This document shows positions 16,366-24,766 of a stretch of 64,000 nucleotides of DNA, in pieces; within the stretch, counting starts at the first letter, position 1; each line of letters begins with the position of its first letter. The notes beneath the pieces are model-generated. The model was not told the origin of the DNA. It made no database searches and worked only from the letters and a program-made list of their open reading frames with translations. The DNA is from Chitinophagales bacterium. GTDB taxonomy: Bacteria > Bacteroidota > Bacteroidia > Chitinophagales > Chitinophagaceae. The translations under genes and the position numbers were made by a program. Location of the stretch: NCBI GenBank assembly GCA_026931325.1, contig JAIXLO010000126.1, positions 83,617 through 147,616 on the forward strand. Direction: 5' to 3'.

Positions 16366-18459
16366 TTAAAAGTTCATTACAAAAGCCCCATCTGTAGCTG
16401 TTGAATGATATTGCAAATGTAGGCTGTCAGCATCTTTCTTCCAGTAATTAACTTTCCAAAATGGATTAGAAGAATCAAAAACATAATATTTACAATCAAA
16501 AATATTAGATAATTTGCTTAAATAAATTTTTGGATTTTTAGTAAGAATTATTACATCTAATTTTATTTTTTGTGGAAGTGTTGGAACTTCAAAAGCTTCA
16601 TCAACAATTAAAATACTTTTTCCATTACAACTAATTAAATTTTTATTCATATAAAAATCTTGAAGTGAATTTGTAGGCAATATTCTGTGTAAAATTCTTG
16701 ATGGCTTTAAATGGAAATTTCTAAGAAAACCATCTTCTGTTAAAATACTATCACCAATAAATTGATATTTACGACCTTCAATTAAATCAATAGCAGTATG
16801 GTTTGGAACATTATATACTATTAATTTTTGTTGTAGATTGGTTTTTATAAAGTTAATGTTTCTTAAAAGAAGAAATGTAGCAAAGCAACTTAAACCAAAA
16901 ATAAAAGCTTTTGTTTTTTTATTATTTATCCAAAGCCAAAAACCAATAATTGCAACATATAAAATTATTGCCTGAACAATATTTATTTGAATTGATTTCC
17001 ACACAGAAAAAGAAAAACTATCTGCATAAAGTATAAAGTTATTCATCAACTCAATATCCCAACCTATTAATTTTCCTAAATAAACATTTAAATAAGCAAT
17101 AGGAGAAACAATCAATAACAGAAGCTCTGAATATAAAATAAGTCCAGAAAATGGAACTACAAATAAATTAGTAAATAAAAATAAAGTTGGAAACTGATGA
17201 AAATGATATAACACAATAGGTAGCGTAAGAATTTGTGCTGAAAGTGTAACTGCACTCAAACTCCAAACTGCTCTTAAAATTTTATTTTTAAAATAAAACC
17301 AATTATTAATTTTCTTTTGAAAAACAACAATACTTAGCACAGCAGAATATGATAATTGAAAACCAACATCCCAAAGATTAAATGGATTGATTAATAATAA
17401 TAAAAAAGCAGATGCTGCCAAACTGTTGTAAATATTGGTTTTTCTACCATATGTTTCGCCAAGTATAATAAATGAAAACATTACTGCACTTCGTAAAATG
17501 GATGATGCAGCACCAGCAATAAAACTAAAACCCCATAAGACAATTAATATTACAATTGGTTTTACAATTTTATTCCATCTGTATTTTGTAAATGGCCTGA
17601 ATAAAACAATTAATAATCCATAAATCATTCCTAAGTGTAAACCACTAATAGCAATAATATGTACAACGCCAGTATTACTATAACTCTGTACTAAATCTCT
17701 ATCTAAGTTATCTCTGTAACCAATTAATAAAGCTTCTGCAATGCTTAATTCATTTCCCTCTTTTATATAGCTTTTTAAAATAATTAAAACTTTTGTTCTT
17801 GCTTGTATAATTAAATCATCAAACCAATTTTTATTGATTGATTGTAGTGTGCTAAAATCATTATCATTTAAAAATGCTTGATAGTGTATATTTTGAAATG
17901 AACAATATCTTGCATAATTAAAACCACCAGGATTACCTGCATTTATAATAGGCATTAAGTTATTTACAAAAATTATTTGAGACCCATACTGCAAATTTGG
18001 CTTAGTACTATCTTTTTTAAAATACAATAAAACATCGCCTACTATAGGTTGCCATTTATTATTAATAAAAATACTTTGTACTTCTGCTAAAGCTTTATAA
18101 GATTTTGGTTTTTCTACAATAGGTTCTTTTAAGGATAATAAGACAGGAGAATTTTCTTTATAAATATTACCAATCCATTGTTTATTGTTTTCAATATTTT
18201 TTATAAAACTTATACTACCTCCAACTGCAATAAAAAGTAATAAAACAGCAATACCAGTAATGTTGTTGTACTTAAATTTTTTTGATTTAGATAAAATTTC
18301 ATAAACGATAAATAATAAAAATGAAATTGCTGCTGTATAAATAAATAATGTAAGTGGTAATTGGAAATGATATTGTAATAAAATACCTACAATTAAAGGA
18401 ATAAGCAAACGTAATACAGGTACTTGCTTGTAAAACGGCTTATTAAATTGACGAAGCAT
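16366..18459 (-). CDS. comEC: ComEC/Rec2-type DNA uptake channel protein, degenerate nuclease-like end
   Basis: A 697-aa polytopic membrane protein. After an N-terminal pair of helices and a DUF4131-like extracellular part (about 60-210), the competence core shows HIIAISGLHLGMIYG and GAASSILRSAVMF, and many membrane helices through about residue 500. ComEC carries single-stranded DNA across the inner membrane in natural transformation. The last 150 residues occupy the place of the metallo-beta-lactamase domain but lack an HxHxDH motif, so nuclease activity is not expected from this protein. No other competence gene is in the window. Confidence 0.88.
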   Translation of the reverse strand: MLRQFNKPFYKQVPVLRLLIPLIVGILLQYHFQLPLTLFIYTAAISFLLFIVYEILSKSKKFKYNNITGIAVLLLFIAVGGSISFIKNIENNKQWIGNIYKENSPVLLSLKEPIVEKPKSYKALAEVQSIFINNKWQPIVGDVLLYFKKDSTKPNLQYGSQIIFVNNLMPIINAGNPGGFNYARYCSFQNIHYQAFLNDNDFSTLQSINKNWFDDLIIQARTKVLIILKSYIKEGNELSIAEALLIGYRDNLDRDLVQSYSNTGVVHIIAISGLHLGMIYGLLIVLFRPFTKYRWNKIVKPIVILIVLWGFSFIAGAASSILRSAVMFSFIILGETYGRKTNIYNSLAASAFLLLLINPFNLWDVGFQLSYSAVLSIVVFQKKINNWFYFKNKILRAVWSLSAVTLSAQILTLPIVLYHFHQFPTLFLFTNLFVVPFSGLILYSELLLLIVSPIAYLNVYLGKLIGWDIELMNNFILYADSFSFSVWKSIQINIVQAIILYVAIIGFWLWINNKKTKAFIFGLSCFATFLLLRNINFIKTNLQQKLIVYNVPNHTAIDLIEGRKYQFIGDSILTEDGFLRNFHLKPSRILHRILPTNSLQDFYMNKNLISCNGKSILIVDEAFEVPTLPQKIKLDVIILTKNPKIYLSKLSNIFDCKYYVFDSSNPFWKVNYWKKDADSLHLQYHSTATDGAFVMNF

Positions 18460-18571
18460 AAAATAATTTTTAATCTTTCTATGAGATGTTAGAAAGGGTT
18501 AGTTAATAAAAATTATTTAATTATTAATTTATATGAAAATAATTATTATCAATTTTTAATGAGCCTTTATT

Positions 18572-19792
18572 CTAATCTAAGCTAAAATATTGTGTTGCCA
18601 TTTTTTGTACTTCTGTACCAATTGCTAAAGATGCTGTTGCTGCTGGTGAAGGAGCATTTAAAATATGTAGTGCATTTCCTTGATGCTCTATTTTAAAGTC
18701 ATCAACCATTTTTCCTTCTTGAGATAAAAGCATTGCTCTTACACCTGCTCTACCTGGTTTTATATCTTTCATTTCTAAGCTGGGAATTAATGCTTGTAAT
18801 CGTTGTAAAAATAATTTTTTAGAAAATGCTCTTCTATATTCATCTAAGCCAAAACGCCAATTATCAAAAAAGAATTTCCATGTTCCTCCAAATGCAAATG
18901 CTTCTGCTGTATCTTTTAATGAAAAATCTGTTTTGCCATAACCTTCGCGTTTAAAAACAAAAACAGCATTTGGTCCACACTCAGTATCTCCATTAATCAT
19001 TCTTGTAAAATGTACACCTAAAAAAGGATATTTTGGATTTGGCACAGGATAAATTAAATTTTTTACTTTATATTTTCCTTCTTCTGTTAAATCATAATAA
19101 TCTCCTCTAAAGCCTACAATTTCAGCATCGGTTTTTACCCCTTCTTTTCTTGCAAGTCTATCAGATTGTAAGCCCCCACAAGTAATTATATATTTTGCAT
19201 CAAAATTTTCTTTATTTGTTACAACAGTTGTATAATCTGTATGTTTTTCAAAAGCTATTACTTCATAGCTTGTAAGGACTTTGCTGTTTTTAAATAATGC
19301 AGAAATTAATTCAACATATTTTTCAGCAACATCAGCATAATTAATTATACCAGTACAAGGAACCCAAATTCCTTCTATTCCTGTACAATATGGCTCTATT
19401 TCTTTTATTTGATTAGCATTAATTAACTCTATTCCTTCAACACCATTTTGTAGCCCATTGTTAAACACCTTATGCATGTGGTCTAATTCAGATTGTTTTG
19501 TAGCAACAATTATTTTACCACATATATCATGTTTAATATTGTGTTCTTTAGCAAAAGCAACTAATTCTCTTCTTCCATCAACACAATTTTTTGCTTTATA
19601 TGAACCAGGTTTATAATAAATACCAGAATGAATAACTCCAGAGTTTCGCCCTGTTTGGTGAGCAGCCACTTTTGACTCTTTTTCTAAAACCAAAATTTTT
19701 TTATCAGGATATTTTAGATTTATTTTATAAGCAGTTGCTAATCCTACAATTCCTCCTCCAACAACTATTATATCGTACTGTTCGTTTGGCAT
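18572..19792 (-). CDS. lhgO: L-2-hydroxyglutarate oxidase
   Basis: FAD-dependent enzyme that oxidises L-2-hydroxyglutarate to 2-oxoglutarate at the membrane. The dinucleotide-binding motif is at the N-terminus (IIVVGGGIVGLATAYK), and LhgO-specific text includes HQTGRNSGVIHSGIYYKPGS, FLGVHFTRMINGDTECGPNA and the C-terminal RAGVRAMLLSQEGKMVDDF. The length (406 aa) is normal. It is transcribed away from the rimP operon, the 196-bp divergent region carrying at least the rimP promoter. Confidence 0.93.
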   Translation of the reverse strand: MPNEQYDIIVVGGGIVGLATAYKINLKYPDKKILVLEKESKVAAHQTGRNSGVIHSGIYYKPGSYKAKNCVDGRRELVAFAKEHNIKHDICGKIIVATKQSELDHMHKVFNNGLQNGVEGIELINANQIKEIEPYCTGIEGIWVPCTGIINYADVAEKYVELISALFKNSKVLTSYEVIAFEKHTDYTTVVTNKENFDAKYIITCGGLQSDRLARKEGVKTDAEIVGFRGDYYDLTEEGKYKVKNLIYPVPNPKYPFLGVHFTRMINGDTECGPNAVFVFKREGYGKTDFSLKDTAEAFAFGGTWKFFFDNWRFGLDEYRRAFSKKLFLQRLQALIPSLEMKDIKPGRAGVRAMLLSQEGKMVDDFKIEHQGNALHILNAPSPAATASLAIGTEVQKMATQYFSLD

Positions 19793-19902
19793 GTTATAAT
19801 AAATATTAAAATAGTTGACAAAGTTAATAGATACAACTATTCTGTTTTTAAATAATCAAACAGCCATTCAAAAATCAAAAACCAATTTTTTTTATACAAA
19901 AT

Positions 19903-19933
19903 TTTGTGAATAATATTATCTATCCTACATTTG
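19903..19933 (+). promoter_or_regulatory. Promoter of the rimP-nusA-infB operon
   Basis: TTTG at 19903-19906 and TACATTTG at 19926-19933, spacing 19 bp, matching the Bacteroidota -33/-7 consensus well. Transcription would begin close to 19940, leaving a leader of roughly 50 nt that consists mainly of the hairpin described next. Confidence 0.65.
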
Positions 19934-19952
19934 CAGTGGATTAAGAACTATT

Positions 19953-19982
19953 GAAAGGAACGAAGTCGTTCCTTTCTTTTTT
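19953..19982 (+). terminator. Leader terminator/attenuator hairpin before rimP
   Basis: A perfect 10-bp stem GAAAGGAACG (19953-19962) and CGTTCCTTTC (19967-19976) closes a 4-nt loop and is followed at once by six T. The last T is only 6 bp before the rimP ATG. By shape it is an intrinsic terminator in the operon leader. NusA-sensitive termination in the leader of the rimP-nusA operon is known in Bacillus subtilis, so autoregulation is a reasonable inference here. Confidence 0.75.
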
Positions 19983-19988
19983 ATAAAT

Positions 19989-20459
19989 ATGTCAGTAAAT
20001 ACACAATTAAACACTATTGAACTATTAGTAAATGGTTTATTACAAGATGAGCCAGAATATTTTTTAGTTCAACTTCGTATAAAACCAACAAATAATGTAA
20101 AAGTTTTTTTAGATGGTGATAAAGGTATATCTATTGAAAAATGTATTTATTTCAATCGTAAGTTATATAAATTAATTGAAGAAGCAAATGTTTTTTCTGA
20201 AGGAGATTTTAGTTTAGAAGTTTCAAGTCCAGGAGTTGGAGAACCTTTATTATCACATCGTCAATATGCAAAAAATATTGGTCGTTTTGTAGAAATTATT
20301 TTTAAGGATGAATCTAAAAAAGAAGGTAAATTAATTTTAGTAAATGAAGATGATATTATTATAGAGCATATAAAAGGAAAAGGGAAAAAAGCAATTACTG
20401 AACAAATTGAAGTTCCTTTTTCAAACATAAAAACAACAACAGTTCAAATTAAATTTTAA
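19989..20459 (+). CDS. rimP: Ribosome maturation factor RimP
   Basis: Assists late maturation of the 30S subunit. The 156-aa protein shows the RimP pattern: N-terminal domain with VKVFLDGDKGISIEKCIYFNR, the conserved FSLEVSSPGVGEPL, and a C-terminal SH3-like part (GRFVEIIFKDESKKEGKL, VPFSNIKTTTVQIKF). First gene of rimP-nusA-infB, the standard order; nusA follows by 44 bp. Expression is probably controlled by the leader hairpin. Confidence 0.95.
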   Translation: MSVNTQLNTIELLVNGLLQDEPEYFLVQLRIKPTNNVKVFLDGDKGISIEKCIYFNRKLYKLIEEANVFSEGDFSLEVSSPGVGEPLLSHRQYAKNIGRFVEIIFKDESKKEGKLILVNEDDIIIEHIKGKGKKAITEQIEVPFSNIKTTTVQIKF

Positions 20460-20503
20460 GAAAAAAGCACAGCCAAAGTGTATTAGTTTTAAACTTAAAT
20501 TAT

Positions 20504-21757
20504 ATGGCAAGTATTAACTTAATTGACGCTTTTCAGGATTTTAAAGATGCAGAAAATCTTGATAGACCAACCTTAATGAAAGTGGTAGAAGATGTGTTTA
20601 AAACACTTTTAAGAAAAAAATATGGTTCTGATGAAAATTTTGATGTGATTGTAAATGCAGAAAAAGGAGACTTAGAAATTATAAGAAGAAGAACTATTGT
20701 AGAAGATGGAGAAGTTTTAGATCCATTGTCAGAAATTGCTTATAGCGATGCTATAAAAATTGAACCAGACTTTGAAGTTGGCGAAGAACTTTATCAAGAA
20801 GTTAATATGATTGATTTTGGAAGGAGAGCTATTTTAGCAGCAAAACAAACTCTTGCAAGTCGTATTAATGATTTAAAGAAAAATGTTTTAGTTAAAAAAT
20901 ATGCTGGTCGCATAGGAGAAATTATTAGTGCAGAGGTTTATCAAGTTTGGAAAAAAGAAGTTTTATTGTTAGATGAAGATGGTAATGAATTAATACTTCC
21001 AAAATCAGAACAAATACCACAAGATTATTTCAAAAAAGGAGAACCTATTCGTGCTGTTGTTGAAAGAGTTGACATGAAAAATAATACTCCTGTAATTATT
21101 GTTTCAAGAACAAGTAATAAATTCTTGGCAAAACTTCTTGAAATAGAAGTTCCTGAAATTTTTGATGGATTAATTACTATTAAAAAAATTGTTAGAGAAC
21201 CAGGAGAAAGAGCTAAAGTTGCTGTAGAAAGCTATGATGATAGAATAGACCCTGTAGGAGCCTGTGTAGGAATGAAAGGAAGTCGTATTCATGGAATTGT
21301 AAGAGAATTAAAAAACGAAAATATTGACGTAATAAATTATACATCAAATATTCAATTACTTATACAACGTTCATTAACACCAGCTAAGATTAGTTTTATG
21401 AACTTGGATAATGAAAAGAAGCAAGCAGATGTATATTTAAAAGCAGACCAAGTTTCTTTAGCAATTGGAAGAAGAGGAGTAAACATAAAATTAGCTTGTG
21501 AGCTTACAGGCTATGAAATTGATGTTTATAGAGAAGATGAAGAACACATAGATGAATTTGATATTGATTTAGATGAATTTAGTGATGAAATAGAACAATG
21601 GATTATTGATGAGTTTAAACGTGTTGGCTGCGATACTGCTCAAAGTGTATTAACTTTAACCGATGATGAATTAGAAAAAAGAACAGATTTAGAAAGAGAA
21701 ACAATTACAGAAGTTAAAAAAATATTACAAGCAGAGTTTGATAAAGATGAAGCTTAG
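20504..21757 (+). CDS. nusA: Transcription termination/antitermination factor NusA
   Basis: RNA polymerase-binding factor that controls pausing, termination and antitermination. The 417-aa product has the N-terminal NusA domain (1-125), S1 domain (about 130-200), KH1 with VGACVGMKGSRIHGIVREL, and KH2 with SLAIGRRGVNIKLA. A single C-terminal helix-hairpin-helix-like unit follows an acidic linker (EHIDEFDIDLDEFSDEIEQW). The tandem acidic repeats of E. coli NusA are absent, as in other Bacteroidota. It is the likely effector of the hairpin in the leader of its own operon. Confidence 0.97.
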   Translation: MASINLIDAFQDFKDAENLDRPTLMKVVEDVFKTLLRKKYGSDENFDVIVNAEKGDLEIIRRRTIVEDGEVLDPLSEIAYSDAIKIEPDFEVGEELYQEVNMIDFGRRAILAAKQTLASRINDLKKNVLVKKYAGRIGEIISAEVYQVWKKEVLLLDEDGNELILPKSEQIPQDYFKKGEPIRAVVERVDMKNNTPVIIVSRTSNKFLAKLLEIEVPEIFDGLITIKKIVREPGERAKVAVESYDDRIDPVGACVGMKGSRIHGIVRELKNENIDVINYTSNIQLLIQRSLTPAKISFMNLDNEKKQADVYLKADQVSLAIGRRGVNIKLACELTGYEIDVYREDEEHIDEFDIDLDEFSDEIEQWIIDEFKRVGCDTAQSVLTLTDDELEKRTDLERETITEVKKILQAEFDKDEA

Positions 21758-21833
21758 TTAAAACATAAAAAATATCAATAAACTTTGTAGCTTAAAACTA
21801 CATAAACTATAAAGGCATAATAAATAAAACTGA

Positions 21834-24662
21834 ATGGCAGAAATTAAATTACCAAGATTATTAGCAGCAGCTAAAGAATTTAATATAGGTCAAGAGACCT
21901 TAATAGATTTTTTAGTAAAAAAAGGTTTCAATAAAGATGATCTAAAGCCTACAGCAAAGCTTTCAGAAGAAATGTATCTTGCCTTACAAACAGAATTTCA
22001 AAGTGATAAAGCTGCAAAAACAAAAGCAGACCAAATTGAAATTCCAAAAACTATTGCTACAGATGTAAAAAAGAAAAAAGAAGAAGCAACGATTATTAAA
22101 GAAGAAATCAAAGAAGAAAACCCTAAAAAACAGAAGAAAGAAGAAGAAAAAGTTGAACCTATACAAACAGAAGAAGTTGTTCCAGAACAAACAGAACCTT
22201 CAATTAAAATTGATGCTCCTGAAATTGCAATTCCAAAAATTATTGATAGAATTGATTTATCTACAATAGATTCTTCTACAAAACCAAAAAAATCAGCAAA
22301 GAAAAAAGAAGAAAAGCCTAAAAAAGAAAAGAAAGAAGAAGAGAAAACTCTTGAATTAACTGAAACAACAATACCTGAAACTATAACAACAGATTCAGAT
22401 ACTGAAACAATATCTCCTTCTGTTATTGAAAATATTGAAGTAGAAAAAATTTCAGGACCTAAGATTGTAGGAAAAATTACTCTTCCAATTGATAGTGATA
22501 CAAGACCAAAAGTTACAGCAAAAGAAGAACAAAGAAAACGTAAAAGAATTGTTGTAGATAAAAAGCCTGGTAGTAATATAAAACACATAGATTTTAGAAA
22601 AGAAGGAGACTCCTCATCAGCAAAAGGAGGTAGTGGTGGACCTCAAAATAGATTTGGGCAAGAAGGAAGAGGAGCACATCATAAAAACAAAAGTGCTGGA
22701 ACTAAAGGAAGACATCACGATAATCGCCGTTCTATAGAAAAAGAAATTGATGCTAAAGAAATACAAGATAAAATAAAAGAAACACAAGCAAAATTAGCAG
22801 GAGCAAGCGGTAGAGGAAAAAGCTTAAAAGCTAAATATCGTAGAGAAAAAAGAAAAGAAGCTGACGAGGCAATGGAAAGTGCAGAAACAACTAGTAACAA
22901 ACTACAAGTTACAGAGTTTGTTACAGTAAGTGAGTTAGCCAATCTTATGAATGTAAGTTTTACAGATGTTATTAGTAAGTGTATGGCTTTGGGGTTAATG
23001 GTTTCCATCAACCAAAGATTAGATGCAGAAGTAATAGAATTGGTAGCAAGTGAATTTGATTTTGAAGTTGAGTTTACAACATTAGACGATGTTGAAGAAG
23101 AAGAAGAAGATATTGAAGATAATCCTGAAGATTTAATTCCTCGTTCTCCTATTGTTACAATAATGGGTCACGTAGATCATGGTAAAACATCTTTATTAGA
23201 TTATATCAGAAATGCTAATGTTGTTGCTGGCGAAGCAGGAGGTATTACTCAACATATAGGAGCTTATGAAGTTACTTTATCATCAGGAAAATCTATTACA
23301 TTCTTAGACACACCAGGTCACGAAGCATTTACAGCCATGAGAGCAAGAGGTGCAAAAATTACTGACATAGCTGTTATAGTTATAGCAGCAGATGATGCTG
23401 TAATGCCCCAAACAAAAGAAGCTATAAGTCATGCTCAAGCAGCAAATGTTCCTATGATTTTTGCAATCAATAAAATAGATAAGGAAGCAGCTAATCCTCA
23501 AAAAATTTATGAACAACTTTCTAATATGAATATTTTAGTAGAAAGTTGGGGAGGTAAATATCAAAGCCAGGAATTAAGTGCAAAAAAGGGATTACATGTA
23601 GATGAACTTTTAGAAAAAATATTATTAGAAGCAGAATTATTAGAATTAAAAGCTAATCCAAATAGAGAAGCATCTGGTACAATTATAGAAGCTTCATTAG
23701 ATAAAGGACGTGGTTATGTTGCAACAATTTTAGTACAAAATGGAACTTTAAAACAAGGTGATATAATTGTTTCAGGGCAACATTATGGTAGAGTAAAAGC
23801 TATGTTTAACGAACGTAATCAACGTGTTCAAGAAGCTCCACCATCAACCCCTGTTGTTATATTAGGTTTAAATGGAGCACCACAAGCTGGTGAGAAATTT
23901 AAAGTATATGAAGACGAAGCAAGTGCAAAAGAAATTGCAACAAAACGCTCTCAAATTCTACGAGAACAAGGCTTACGTGCTAGAAAACATATTACATTAG
24001 ATGAAATAGGCAGACGTTTAGCATTAGGTAATTTCAAAGAATTAAACATAATTATTAAAGGGGATGTAGATGGTTCTGTTGAAGCATTAAGTGATAGCTT
24101 ACAAAAACTCTCTACACAAGAAATAGCTATTAATGTTGTATTAAAAGCAGTAGGACAAATTTCTGAAAGTGATGTTTTATTAGCTGCTGCATCTGATGCT
24201 ATTTTAATAGGTTTTAATGTTCGCCCTTCTTATCAAGCAAATAAATTAGCAGTAGCAGAAGGTGTTCAAATTAAGCAATACTCTATTATTTATAAAGCTA
24301 TCGAAGAAATTAAGAGTGCAATGGAAGGTATGCTTGAACCTAAGGTTGAAGAAAAAGAAGTTGCCTCTGTTGAAATTCGTGAAGTATTTAAGTTTGATAA
24401 AACCACTGTTGCTGGTTGTTATGTAACAGAAGGAAAAATTAAAAGAGATCACAAGATTAAAGTGTTTAGAGATGGTATATTGGTATTTCCTCGACAAGAA
24501 GGAGCTTATGCAGAACTTGGTAGCTTAAAGCGATTTAAAGACGATGTTAAAGAAGTAAATAATAACTACGAGTGTGGTTTAACCATCAAAGGTTTTACAG
24601 ATATTCAAGCTGGAGATACTGTTGTTGCCTACGAAGAGGAAGAAGTAAAAAGAACACTTTAA
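21834..24662 (+). CDS. infB: Translation initiation factor IF-2
   Basis: GTPase that delivers initiator tRNA to the 30S subunit. The 942-aa protein has a long, lysine/glutamate-rich, low-complexity N-terminal region (about 70-340), then the IF2 N2-like domain, a G domain with [30 protein letters not shown] and NKIDK, and domains II, III and IV ending in [16 protein letters not shown]. The N-terminus starts with the small IF2-N fold ([22 protein letters not shown]). Third gene of the operon, 76 bp after nusA. The minus-strand frames over the repetitive part are artefacts of its composition. Confidence 0.98.
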   Translation: MAEIKLPRLLAAAKEFNIGQETLIDFLVKKGFNKDDLKPTAKLSEEMYLALQTEFQSDKAAKTKADQIEIPKTIATDVKKKKEEATIIKEEIKEENPKKQKKEEEKVEPIQTEEVVPEQTEPSIKIDAPEIAIPKIIDRIDLSTIDSSTKPKKSAKKKEEKPKKEKKEEEKTLELTETTIPETITTDSDTETISPSVIENIEVEKISGPKIVGKITLPIDSDTRPKVTAKEEQRKRKRIVVDKKPGSNIKHIDFRKEGDSSSAKGGSGGPQNRFGQEGRGAHHKNKSAGTKGRHHDNRRSIEKEIDAKEIQDKIKETQAKLAGASGRGKSLKAKYRREKRKEADEAMESAETTSNKLQVTEFVTVSELANLMNVSFTDVISKCMALGLMVSINQRLDAEVIELVASEFDFEVEFTTLDDVEEEEEDIEDNPEDLIPRSPIVTIMGHVDHGKTSLLDYIRNANVVAGEAGGITQHIGAYEVTLSSGKSITFLDTPGHEAFTAMRARGAKITDIAVIVIAADDAVMPQTKEAISHAQAANVPMIFAINKIDKEAANPQKIYEQLSNMNILVESWGGKYQSQELSAKKGLHVDELLEKILLEAELLELKANPNREASGTIIEASLDKGRGYVATILVQNGTLKQGDIIVSGQHYGRVKAMFNERNQRVQEAPPSTPVVILGLNGAPQAGEKFKVYEDEASAKEIATKRSQILREQGLRARKHITLDEIGRRLALGNFKELNIIIKGDVDGSVEALSDSLQKLSTQEIAINVVLKAVGQISESDVLLAAASDAILIGFNVRPSYQANKLAVAEGVQIKQYSIIYKAIEEIKSAMEGMLEPKVEEKEVASVEIREVFKFDKTTVAGCYVTEGKIKRDHKIKVFRDGILVFPRQEGAYAELGSLKRFKDDVKEVNNNYECGLTIKGFTDIQAGDTVVAYEEEEVKRTL

Positions 24663-24754
24663 TTTTTTTATCTTACTCTTTAAAATACACTTGATTGATT
24701 GAATAAATTTTTAAAACAAAAGTCTATTCATTCTATCCTATCATTTCTGTTTAT

Positions 24755-24762
24755 TACCTTAG
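24755..24762 (+). promoter_or_regulatory. Possible -7-like element of polA
   Basis: TACCTTAG, one mismatch from TAnnTTTG, ends 4 bp before the polA ATG. A nearly leaderless transcript would result. No -33 box was found. Confidence 0.25.
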
Positions 24763-24766
24763 CCCC

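Noticed and set aside
21998-22588. Long minus-strand frame (196 codons) inside infB
   Set aside because: It is antisense to the Lys/Glu-rich region of IF2; purine-rich coding DNA lacks stops on the other strand. The translated text is Ser/Phe/Val-rich and meaningless.
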